Assembly: GCA_002732845.1 (NCBI GenBank)
Contig: NVSZ01000045.1
Coordinates: forward strand, 9,327 to 16,152
Reading direction: 5' to 3'
Length of the DNA: 6,826 nucleotides
DNA from: Rhodospirillaceae bacterium
GTDB lineage: Bacteria; Pseudomonadota; Alphaproteobacteria; Rhodospirillales; Magnetovibrionaceae
Shown in pieces: positions 1-5,056 of the stretch. Under the pieces are notes generated by a model. The model searched no databases. It saw only the letters and a program-made list of their open reading frames with translations, and was not told the DNA's origin. The translations under genes were made by a program, and so were the position numbers. How positions within the stretch are numbered: position 1 is the stretch's first letter; each line of letters opens with the position of its first letter.

Positions 1-212
1 TTCAGCCCCGTGTAATTTTCTTTACCATCAAACATCGGCTGAGTGGTGCGATCCAAGATGGAATAATCGGGATATTGGGTGTGAAGACGGTTCACCAAAC
101 CAGATGGCAACAGCCCTTCGGCTTTGATGATATCTTGGGCTTGCTGGGGATAACCGCCGTTTTTAACGACGTTTTCAACATTGATTTTAGGAGGTCGAGC
201 TTTGTCTAACAT
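1..212 (-). CDS. Unrecognised protein, N-terminal 70 codons (runs off left edge)
   Basis: Open frame from the ATG at 212-210 to the window edge, not present as a closed ORF because its stop lies outside. The product begins MLDKARPPKINVENVVKNGG and continues as a soluble-looking, mixed-charge sequence with a YPQQAQDIIKAEGLLPSGLV stretch at about residues 21-40. There is no signal peptide or membrane segment. An AAAGGA Shine-Dalgarno lies 7 bases before the ATG and fixes the start. It lies 62 bases downstream of the DUF6969-like gene on the same strand, so the two may be co-transcribed. The ribosome-binding site and start codon lie inside a hairpin (204-247), listed separately. I do not recognise the family and assign no function. 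Confidence is for the presence of a coding region. Confidence 0.7.
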   Translation of the reverse strand, partial: MLDKARPPKINVENVVKNGGYPQQAQDIIKAEGLLPSGLVNRLHTQYPDYSILDRTTQPMFDGKENYTGL

Positions 213-247
213 GGGGAATTCCTTTAAATGCTCCCCGTACGTTAGAC
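204..247 (-). promoter_or_regulatory. Hairpin enclosing the RBS and start codon of the left-edge gene
   Basis: GTCTAAC (204-210) pairs perfectly with GTTAGAC (241-247), and GGGGA (213-217) pairs perfectly with TCCCC (232-236). The two stems are separated by a small asymmetric internal loop (AT against GTAC). In the minus-strand mRNA the 14-base apical loop holds the AAAGGA ribosome-binding site. The A and U of the start codon sit in the internal loop and its G is paired. The structure is seen directly. A role in translational control is inference. It has no T-tract, so it is not a normal terminator. Confidence 0.4.
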
Positions 248-274
248 CTTAAAATCGAAAATACCCAGCGGTTT

Positions 275-976
275 TTACGCCCCGACTAGAGCTTTTTCGA
301 CAGCCTTGATTTGACCTTCGATCGATACTGGAACTTCATGGAGAATGTCCAAGCCGCGGTCTTCAAAAACATCAGATCCCATATGCTCTGCGGTCCATTT
401 ACCGATCACATCGTCGCGGCCCAAAACCAATTCGATAATTTGCGGACGGAACAGGCGTAACATATTTGTGATCCAGATATTCACGGGCCAAGACGGTGGG
501 GCCAGATCCATTTCAAAGGTCTTCAGCATGTCCACAATATCATCGCCCGAAAACCAGTTTTCAGCCGTGACCCAACGGTTCGTGGTGAACAGCCCAATGG
601 GCAGCCCCGCGTTGTCCATGGAAATGCCAATCAAATGGCCGATGGTGTCTTCACGCTCGTTCATATAGTCCATTTGCGATTGAGAGGTGGGTTGAAACGA
701 AGCCGCCTTTTCGCCGCGCACAAAGGTGTGAAAATGGCCGTGTTCGCCGCTTCGATGCGCATGATAATAATACTGGCTGAAGTTCGCCGGGTCATAAACA
801 TCGCCCGGCGGATAATGGTCCAATTCTGTAAATGTGCCATTGCCGCGCAGAACTTCGCCGACGATGTTGTCTGAACTTTTTTGCAAAACCCGATGGCATT
901 CTAATACCCAACGCCCGGCCTCTAACATCTTTTCAAGCTCGGCTTTCGGCAATTGGTTCAAATCAACACTGCTCAT
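275..976 (-). CDS. Cytoplasmic His-cluster protein, resembles DUF6969 family
   Basis: A 233-residue protein without signal peptide or membrane segments. The start ATG at 976 has a strong GAGGGGA Shine-Dalgarno 7 bases upstream. The most striking part is residues 72-85, where H72, H74, H79, H81 and H83 cluster in HAHRSGEHGHFHTF, next to a YYY run at 69-71. This looks like a metal-binding or catalytic site. A further His at 54 and an Asp/Glu-rich middle (residues 107-120) could contribute. From memory the sequence resembles the uncharacterised family DUF6969, which I could not verify. It lies downstream of the NPC-array cytochrome gene on the same strand, but a hairpin at 1029-1076 separates them, so it may be a distinct transcript. 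I see no SigF-like promoter element directly before it. No reaction can be assigned. Confidence 0.85.
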   Translation of the reverse strand: MSSVDLNQLPKAELEKMLEAGRWVLECHRVLQKSSDNIVGEVLRGNGTFTELDHYPPGDVYDPANFSQYYYHAHRSGEHGHFHTFVRGEKAASFQPTSQSQMDYMNEREDTIGHLIGISMDNAGLPIGLFTTNRWVTAENWFSGDDIVDMLKTFEMDLAPPSWPVNIWITNMLRLFRPQIIELVLGRDDVIGKWTAEHMGSDVFEDRGLDILHEVPVSIEGQIKAVEKALVGA

Positions 977-1028
977 GGTAAATCCCCTCTAAGAATATTT
1001 TTAAGTATACCGTGAAATTTAGGCATAA

Positions 1029-1076
1029 GAAAAGTCCAGCAAAGACCAGAAAAAATCGGTCTCTGCTGAACGTTTC
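1029..1076 (-). terminator. Probable terminator after the NPC-array cytochrome gene
   Basis: Long imperfect inverted repeat: left arm 1029-1047 and right arm 1058-1076, with the core CAGCAAAGACC against GGTCTCTGCTG (one mismatch) and a 10-base A-rich loop. On the minus strand it begins about 24 bases after the stop codon at 1100. The following T-tract is short and interrupted (TTTTCTT, partly within the stem), so termination may be partial. Confidence 0.55.
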
Positions 1077-1099
1077 AAACAATCATCGCTGCGCTGGGC

Positions 1100-1954
1100 T
1101 TAACGAGCCGCGCAGGGGTTTTTAGCTGCACAAGGATTTTTGGCCGCACAGGGGTTCTTTGCTGCGCATGGATTGCACGGATTTTTAGCGGCGCACGGGT
1201 TTTTCGCCGCACAGGGATTTGCATCGGTGTCGGGGACAAAGCCCTTTTGCAGTTCCGCCGTATACGCGGTTAATGCCGCCAACTGACGAGAATCCCACGG
1301 CAAGGGTTTGGCCTCCATCGGGACAACCATGCAAAATTGAATCATTTCATCCAATTCAACAGACGTGATGCCACTTTGGTTAACGGCCATGCTGACCCGG
1401 TGAGGGTACTTCACAGCAAACGAATTTTCATACGCGCCATAGTCTTCGTGACAGGTGTTGCACGACATGCCGTTGGTGCTTAACGTCTCATCCTTAAACA
1501 AGTTTTCACCTTCGGCCACCAAGGCTGAATAACTGCCTGTTGCTAACTTTGTACCTTTTGGACGGGTGACCAATTTTGGGTCAACACCAGAGCCAGCCGC
1601 ACAGGGATTGGCGGCGCAGGGATTTTTGGCCGCACATGGGTTTTTAGCCGCACACGGATTTTTGGCGGCGCAAGGATTCTTTGCGGCACACGGGTTCTTT
1701 GCCGCACACGGATTGCACGGGTTACAGGGGTTGTGCATCTTTTTAGCCGCACAGGGATTGCATGGATTGCAAGGGTTGTGCATCGCCGCCACTTGAACAG
1801 CGCCGTTGCTGATACGGCTTTGGGCTGTTGGATTTTCGGTGATCGAATTTGAACCCGCAGCCAGTGCTGGGGCCGCAACAGCAAGGATCAAGGTTGCGCC
1901 AAGGATGGTCGATAAGGCTGTGCTAGACTTAATTTTTTTGTCGAAGGATTTCAC
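1100..1954 (-). CDS. Exported cytochrome c with NPC/AAKNPC Cys-rich arrays on both sides
   Basis: A 284-residue protein starting at GTG (1954-1952), with GGGAG 8 bases upstream. Residues 1-32 form a Sec signal peptide (Lys-rich start, long hydrophobic core, APALA/AG cleavage). Residues 60-118 hold twelve NPC triplets, first as two copies of [14 protein letters not shown], then as AAKNPC hexapeptides. Residues about 140-240 are one class I cytochrome c domain with heme motif CNTCH (165-169). PM at 212-213 is a likely axial Met, and the helix WDSRQLAALTAYTAEL is typical of the C-terminal cytochrome helix. Residues 246-281 hold seven more NPC triplets. The protein has 22 Cys in all. The heme domain implies periplasmic electron transfer; the arrays suggest metal or thiol chemistry (inference). 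It lies 71 bases downstream of the small array gene, with a terminator between, so it probably depends on read-through or an unseen promoter. Confidence 0.9.
   Translation of the reverse strand: MKSFDKKIKSSTALSTILGATLILAVAAPALAAGSNSITENPTAQSRISNGAVQVAAMHNPCNPCNPCAAKKMHNPCNPCNPCAAKNPCAAKNPCAAKNPCAAKNPCAAKNPCAANPCAAGSGVDPKLVTRPKGTKLATGSYSALVAEGENLFKDETLSTNGMSCNTCHEDYGAYENSFAVKYPHRVSMAVNQSGITSVELDEMIQFCMVVPMEAKPLPWDSRQLAALTAYTAELQKGFVPDTDANPCAAKNPCAAKNPCNPCAAKNPCAAKNPCAAKNPCAAR
1112..1219 (-). repeat. C-terminal NPC array coding repeat (7 NPC units)
   Basis: Seven NPC triplets, mostly in the hexapeptide frame AAKNPC, encoded by an 18-base coding unit. Neighbouring units use different Ala, Lys, Asn and Pro codons, so the DNA copies are not identical although the peptide is. 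Confidence 0.85.
1601..1777 (-). repeat. N-terminal NPC array coding repeat (12 NPC units)
   Basis: Twelve NPC triplets in residues 60-118 of the cytochrome. Two near-identical 14-residue blocks ([14 protein letters not shown]) are followed by five AAKNPC units and one AANPC unit. It resembles the array of the preceding gene in unit and spacing. Confidence 0.85.
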
Positions 1955-1985
1955 AATAAAAACTCCCTTTTTATAAATATCTTAA

Positions 1986-2016
1986 AGAAAAAGATGGGCT
2001 TTATATCAGCCCATCC
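1986..2016 (-). terminator. Rho-independent terminator after the small NPC-array gene
   Basis: In minus-strand sense GATGGGC (2015-2009), loop TGATATAAA, GCCCATC (1999-1993), then TTTTTCTTT. The perfect 7-base-pair GC-rich stem and T-tract begin 11 bases after the stop at 2026. It lies between the two array genes and would make the small peptide transcript more abundant than the cytochrome transcript. Confidence 0.75.
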
Positions 2017-2025
2017 TATTTTTGA

Positions 2026-2337
2026 TTACATGCGTTTTTTGGCTGCACACGGATTGCACGGATTTTTCGCCGCACAGGGGTTCTTTGCCGCGCATGGATT
2101 TTTTGCCGCACAGGGATTTTTCGCTGCACAAGGGTTGGCCGCACACGGATTGGCGGCGCAAGGGTTTTTGGCACAAGGTGCGCAAGGATTGCAGGGGTTT
2201 TTCTGACAATGCATACCGGCAACCACAATGTCCGTGCTGGCCGCTTGAGCCGCAGGCATGACCGCCATCGAGCCAACAGCGGCCATAACAGCAAGACCAA
2301 GAACCGTAGGTTTAAGAGACTTTTTCAACATTTTCAT
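2026..2337 (-). CDS. Small exported Cys-array protein (NPC/AAKNPC repeats)
   Basis: A 103-residue precursor. Residues 1 to about 33 form a Sec signal peptide (KKSLK, then a hydrophobic Ala/Val/Met core, cleavage near AAQA/A). The mature part, about 70 residues, starts [12 protein letters not shown] and is then almost only array: ten NPC triplets plus one APC, 12 Cys in all, ending AAKKRM. Nothing resembles a folded enzyme domain. AAGGTGA lies just before the ATG at 2337; the in-frame ATG at 2331 has equally good spacing and may be the true start. The array matches the arms of the next gene's cytochrome, and both have an A-x-MH/MHC lead-in. A GTAACC-N16-CGAA element at 2436-2411 is its likely promoter, and a terminator follows. 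Periplasmic metal sequestration or thiol buffering is inferred. A bufferin-like modified peptide is an alternative, but no modifying enzyme gene is in view. Confidence 0.88.
   Translation of the reverse strand: MKMLKKSLKPTVLGLAVMAAVGSMAVMPAAQAASTDIVVAGMHCQKNPCNPCAPCAKNPCAANPCAANPCAAKNPCAAKNPCAAKNPCAAKNPCNPCAAKKRM
2047..2199 (-). repeat. NPC array coding repeat in the small protein (10 NPC units)
   Basis: Residues 47-97: NPC, NPC, APC, then [15 protein letters not shown], four AAKNPC units and a final NPC before AAK. The unit composition is the same as the cytochrome arms. Synonymous codons vary between units. Confidence 0.85.
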
Positions 2338-2410
2338 TTCACCTTATAAAGTTATAATTTTAAGGAACCACACATCGTGATTGATCGTGTGATTAACCGT
2401 CACAATAAAG

Positions 2411-2436
2411 TTCGCCCCTTCTCTAGCTTTGGTTAC
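2411..2436 (-). promoter_or_regulatory. SigF-like ECF promoter for the small NPC-array gene
   Basis: On the minus strand GTAACC (2436-2431), then exactly 16 bases, then CGAA (2414-2411). This matches the -35/-10 consensus I recall for the Caulobacter crescentus heavy-metal-responsive ECF sigma factor SigF (GTAACC-N16-CGAA). Transcription would start near 2405, giving a 5' leader of roughly 65-70 bases. The leader carries a repeated CACGAT motif (about 2374-2388). Confidence 0.6.
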
Positions 2437-2460
2437 ACATCCCTTTTAAAAAAGTATCCT

Positions 2461-2919
2461 TTAAGGGCTTTTAACGATTAATGTGTAATCGGGTGTCGTG
2501 TTTAAAGGGCAAGAATACAAATATTTGCCCGGTTTTAACGTCACCGCGTAATCTTTGCTTTTACCCAAAGTTAGGCCACCACCCGATACGCTTGTTTTTG
2601 TTAATTTGTGAAGAGGATTGCGCCAGTCGTAATCGACATCGCGCAACCAAAAGCCCAATTCATAGGGGACATTTTTGTTTCTCACCCGAAAAATGTAATC
2701 GCCGGGCTTCACGGTGATGACGCGCGCTTGTTTTAAGCGTTCGGTTGCGGTTTGGGCATTAATTTGTTCACAGTCTGCTTTTTTGGTCGACTTAAAACCT
2801 AAGTCTTTTTCGACTTCTAAAAACTGACATGGCGTTTGCGTTAATTCGATGATTTCTGCGGCACCTGCGGGCGCGCTCCAAAACCAAGCGATTAAACCAA
2901 AAACAAAGAGATTTTTCAT
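2461..2919 (-). CDS. Exported cupredoxin-like protein with three Cys
   Basis: A 152-residue protein. I chose the ATG at 2919, which has GGGAGG 5 bases upstream and begins a signal peptide (MKNLFVFGLIAWFWSAPAGA, cleavage near residue 20). The longer in-frame ATG at 2961 would overlap the permease gene and bury the Shine-Dalgarno. The C-terminal half is beta-rich and cupredoxin-like: VITVKPGDYIFRVRN (68-81), VPYELGFWLRD (84-94) and LKPGKYLYSCPLN (128-140) followed by PDYTLIV. Cys31, Cys50 and Cys137 are the only mature Cys. The usual two His ligands of a type 1 copper site are absent (one His, at 104), so copper binding in the classical way is doubtful. It sits 32 bases after the permease gene, probably in the same operon, and is periplasmic. 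The fold is assigned by pattern only. Confidence 0.85.
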   Translation of the reverse strand: MKNLFVFGLIAWFWSAPAGAAEIIELTQTPCQFLEVEKDLGFKSTKKADCEQINAQTATERLKQARVITVKPGDYIFRVRNKNVPYELGFWLRDVDYDWRNPLHKLTKTSVSGGGLTLGKSKDYAVTLKPGKYLYSCPLNTTPDYTLIVKSP

Positions 2920-2951
2920 CAAACCTCCCTTTCTCCTGAATGTTAATATGG

Positions 2952-4109
2952 CTATTGCCACACACGATTACGAAGAAAAAGTCCTAAGGCATTGCCCGGC
3001 AAGGCAAAAACAATCCATAACCAGCCATGTAAGCTGCCCGAAGCGACGCCACTGAAAAAAGCCCCGATGTTGCACCCATAAGACAAACGCGCGCCATAGC
3101 CCAACAACAACCCGCCAACAATTGCGGCCAGCAATGGGTTTTTTTTGATCGGCAAATCCTGAGCACACGTCCCGGCCAAAGCCGCCGCCACCAGAGCCCC
3201 CATCAAAATGCCAATGTTCATCACCGATGTTTCATCGATCAAAACCGACCTGCTCAGCGCCGACAGTTGAAACCCACTGCCCCAAAAAACGCTGCTTAAA
3301 GGGTCCCAGCCCAAAACAACGGCGCCCTTAGCCGCCCACAAGGAAAAGGCCCAGGTTATGGACCAACCGTGCCCGGTGATCAGCAACGTTGCCCAATTTA
3401 ACAACGCCAATAATCCCGCCGCGCCGATTAACGGCCACGGGCCTTGTCTCAACGTTTGTCCTGTAAAGCCTTTGCCCCACAGAGCTCCAGCCTGAATGGT
3501 CCAGCCGGTTTGACGCAGGCCTATATATATCAGGACCAAAACACCGAGTTGGATAAGAACAGACGGTATGCGCCCCCATTCGGCCGCCAAGGAAATTACG
3601 CCCAACGACGGTAAGGTCTGCCACCATCCCAAATCCAAGCTCCCCCAAAAGGCGCCCACACAGAAAAACAGCAGGACCAAGGCCATGCGTGGATTGCCAC
3701 CGCCGACGGTATAGAGAGTTCCAGACGCGCAGCCTCTGGAAAATTGCATGCCGATGCCAAAGATAAAGGCCCCAATCGCCACAGAAACGCTAACCGGGGC
3801 AAACGACCCCGATACGCCATGATCAAATATGCGGCCTTTTTCCAAAATTGGCGCAAACAAAACGATGGCAAAGCCCAACATAAACAGCTGGGCGACAACG
3901 CCTGTCATATCACGTTCGCCCAGAAGCTGTCGGTACGCCCCGGAAAAACCGTACGTGGCATATAACAACGTTATCCCCATCAACAGGCCCACCACAAACA
4001 ACAGCGCGCGTCGTCCACTTTCACCCAACAAATAGGCAAACAGCACCAATGCCGTCAGCACGGCCACACTCAACAGAGCATATTGTGGGGTTCTTGAATC
4101 CACACTCAT
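2952..4109 (-). CDS. YeeE/YedE-family sulfur-compound permease (TsuA-like)
   Basis: A 385-residue polytopic membrane protein with at least nine hydrophobic segments. It carries the family's paired GC motifs: SRGCASGTLYTVGGG (124-138, Cys127) and SYGCNIGAFFSGVASG (343-358, Cys346). Members such as TsuA bring thiosulfate into the cytoplasm through conserved Cys in the membrane path; the length fits the two-repeat form. Thiosulfate is the best-known substrate, but other reduced sulfur or selenium compounds are possible and the sequence does not decide. Its ATG overlaps the stop of the DUF302 gene in ATGA (4106-4109), indicating translational coupling. The cupredoxin-like gene follows by 32 bases. 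Two further Cys (150, 315) are in or near membrane segments. Confidence 0.93.
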   Translation of the reverse strand: MSVDSRTPQYALLSVAVLTALVLFAYLLGESGRRALLFVVGLLMGITLLYATYGFSGAYRQLLGERDMTGVVAQLFMLGFAIVLFAPILEKGRIFDHGVSGSFAPVSVSVAIGAFIFGIGMQFSRGCASGTLYTVGGGNPRMALVLLFFCVGAFWGSLDLGWWQTLPSLGVISLAAEWGRIPSVLIQLGVLVLIYIGLRQTGWTIQAGALWGKGFTGQTLRQGPWPLIGAAGLLALLNWATLLITGHGWSITWAFSLWAAKGAVVLGWDPLSSVFWGSGFQLSALSRSVLIDETSVMNIGILMGALVAAALAGTCAQDLPIKKNPLLAAIVGGLLLGYGARLSYGCNIGAFFSGVASGSLHGWLWIVFALPGNALGLFLRNRVWQ

Positions 4110-4564
4110 TTTAAGACATCCGTCACAATGTTTTCAAAAATACCATCCAGCTCATACGCCATCGCGTCTAAATCCGGCACGCCGTACGGGGCAAAGGTAA
4201 AACTGGGCAAACGATAGGTCAGTTGTGTGCCCTTTTTTTGCTGGGTAACATACAACCGCAAAGGCGCTTCGATCCCCGCCGCAAGGCTGGCCTTTAACAT
4301 GCGCACGGCAAAGCGCGGATGGTAAATCATCACAACCCGGTTTTTGGCAATTTCAACACCAATTTTACGCGCCCCGCAATCGGCGCACGCTTCGGCCACA
4401 ATGCCCATTTTCTGAGCGGCAATAGCCGCCTTCAAGCGAGGCAGGAATACGTCAAAATTTAAGCTCGATTGAAACACCCGCGTGCCTTCAAGAGCAGGTG
4501 TCTCTGCGGCCCAAGCCGGGGTCGACCAAAACAGGGCCAAAAAACAAATTCTGAGAAAACGCAT
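4106..4564 (-). CDS. Exported DUF302 family protein with a CxxC
   Basis: A 152-residue protein: signal peptide of about 19 residues (MRFLRICFLALFWSTPAWA), then a DUF302 domain over most of the rest. The family pattern is visible as a predicted helix (LPRLKAAIAAQKMGIVAEA), a strand-helix VVMIYHPRFAVRMLKASLAA (77-96), then PLRLYVTQQ and TYRLPS strands. CADC at 60-63 makes a CxxC in the mature protein, which could bind metal or form a disulfide. AAGGA lies 8 bases before the ATG. It is the first gene of the block and overlaps the permease gene by four bases, so the two are surely one transcript. DUF302 function is not established; the pairing with a YeeE/YedE permease suggests a role with periplasmic sulfur or metal handling (inference). 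Confidence 0.9.
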   Translation of the reverse strand: MRFLRICFLALFWSTPAWAAETPALEGTRVFQSSLNFDVFLPRLKAAIAAQKMGIVAEACADCGARKIGVEIAKNRVVMIYHPRFAVRMLKASLAAGIEAPLRLYVTQQKKGTQLTYRLPSFTFAPYGVPDLDAMAYELDGIFENIVTDVLK

Positions 4565-4607
4565 GATGGAAATCCTTTACTGAACTGACAGCCTTTACGG
4601 AAATTGT

Positions 4608-4622
4608 ACCGATTTATTCGGT
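4608..4622. promoter_or_regulatory. Inverted repeat overlapping the DUF302 promoter -10
   Basis: ACCGA (4608-4612) and TCGGT (4618-4622) form a perfect 5-base inverted repeat around TTTAT. It overlaps the CGAA -10 element (4617-4620) and the likely start site. It could be an operator or chance; low confidence. Confidence 0.25.
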
Positions 4623-4641
4623 TCAACCTTTAAAGGGTTAC
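4617..4641 (-). promoter_or_regulatory. SigF-like ECF promoter for the DUF302-permease-cupredoxin operon
   Basis: On the minus strand GTAACC (4641-4636), 15 bases, CGAA (4620-4617). These are the same ten fixed bases as the element before the small array gene, with the spacer one base shorter. The start site would be near 4610 and the leader about 45 bases. The second occurrence, in front of the other transcription unit of the same block, strengthens both calls. Confidence 0.55.
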
Positions 4642-4871
4642 AGGGATTCACCACATTTCACTTTTTTTGAAAAAAAATGAAAAAAAACGCCAAAACACAG
4701 CCAATGCGGTTTTGACGATCCGATTCTGTGATGCACAGCTTTCATTCCAGCCATGCAAAACTTGCGATTCTTTTTCTGATAAGCAGGGTTTAAGGTCCTT
4801 TCAGAACAAGCCCCCCATAACTTTGACCTGCCCAAAAGACAGGCCGACCATCAGCCCTAGGAAATACAACG

Positions 4872-5027
4872 ATGTTATTTAAATCCATCATCAGCACCAT
4901 TCGCCGCCGCAGAAGCATCAACAAAATTGTTCACGAACTGTCCAAATTAAGCGACCGTGAACTGGATGATATTGGCGTCGCACGCAAGCAAATCTTGAGC
5001 ATTGCGAAAACCAACGCCCACGCTTAA
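4872..5027 (+). CDS. DUF1127 small protein (YjiS-like)
   Basis: A 51-residue protein too short for common ORF cut-offs. Arg-rich start (MLFKSIISTIRRRRSINKIV), then the DUF1127 signature L..LSDRELDDIGVAR.QI at about residues 24-41. AGGA lies 9 bases before the ATG. Stand-alone DUF1127 proteins are abundant in alphaproteobacteria; some are reported to act in RNA turnover and phosphate or carbon metabolism, but the role of this one cannot be read from sequence. It is divergent from the DUF302 operon and followed by a strong terminator shared with the convergent HU gene. Confidence 0.9.
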   Translation: MLFKSIISTIRRRRSINKIVHELSKLSDRELDDIGVARKQILSIAKTNAHA

Positions 5028-5056
5028 GGCGACATTTAAAGACTCAGAGAACGAAT

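Larger units (their letters stand above)
4565..4871. other. Divergent non-coding region between DUF302 and DUF1127 genes
   Basis: No convincing gene in 307 bases. The left part holds the SigF-like promoter (4617-4641) and an overlapping short inverted repeat. Bases 4662-4687 are a T7-G-A8-TG-A8 tract with runs at roughly helical spacing. The right part should hold the DUF1127 promoter, but I could not place a convincing sigma-70 pair. Confidence 0.6.

Noticed and set aside
1601..1777. Regularly spaced short repeats that could suggest a CRISPR array
   Set aside because: Units are contiguous 9- and 18-base coding repeats in one long frame with signal peptide and heme domain; there are no unique spacers.
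1566..1796. Plus-strand frame opposite the first array
   Set aside because: Its protein is only the antisense reading of the NPC repeats (monotonous AAQGF/AAHGF), with no start context or fold.
1994..2206. Plus-strand and other minus-frame readings over the small array gene
   Set aside because: Low-complexity shadows of the repeat; the frame with signal peptide and Cys array is the clear coding one.
2208..2220. GMHC in the small array protein as a heavy-metal-associated (HMA) motif
   Set aside because: HMA needs GMxCxxC inside a folded domain of about 65 residues. Here the next Cys is five residues on and only repeats follow.
2368..2400. Repeated ATCGTG/TTGAT motifs as an FNR or CRP site
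   Set aside because: The half-sites are direct, not inverted with the right spacing; only a loose resemblance.
2920..2961. Longer start for the cupredoxin-like protein
   Set aside because: The upstream ATG overlaps the permease end and has no ribosome-binding site; GGGAGG and the signal peptide point to 2919.
4638..4835. Minus-strand 65-residue frame upstream of the DUF302 gene
   Set aside because: Overlaps the A/T tracts and the proposed promoter, with no recognisable features.
4667..4882. Plus-strand 71-residue frame overlapping the DUF1127 start
   Set aside because: Starts in the homopolymer A tract, has no family features, and conflicts with the clear DUF1127 gene in another frame.
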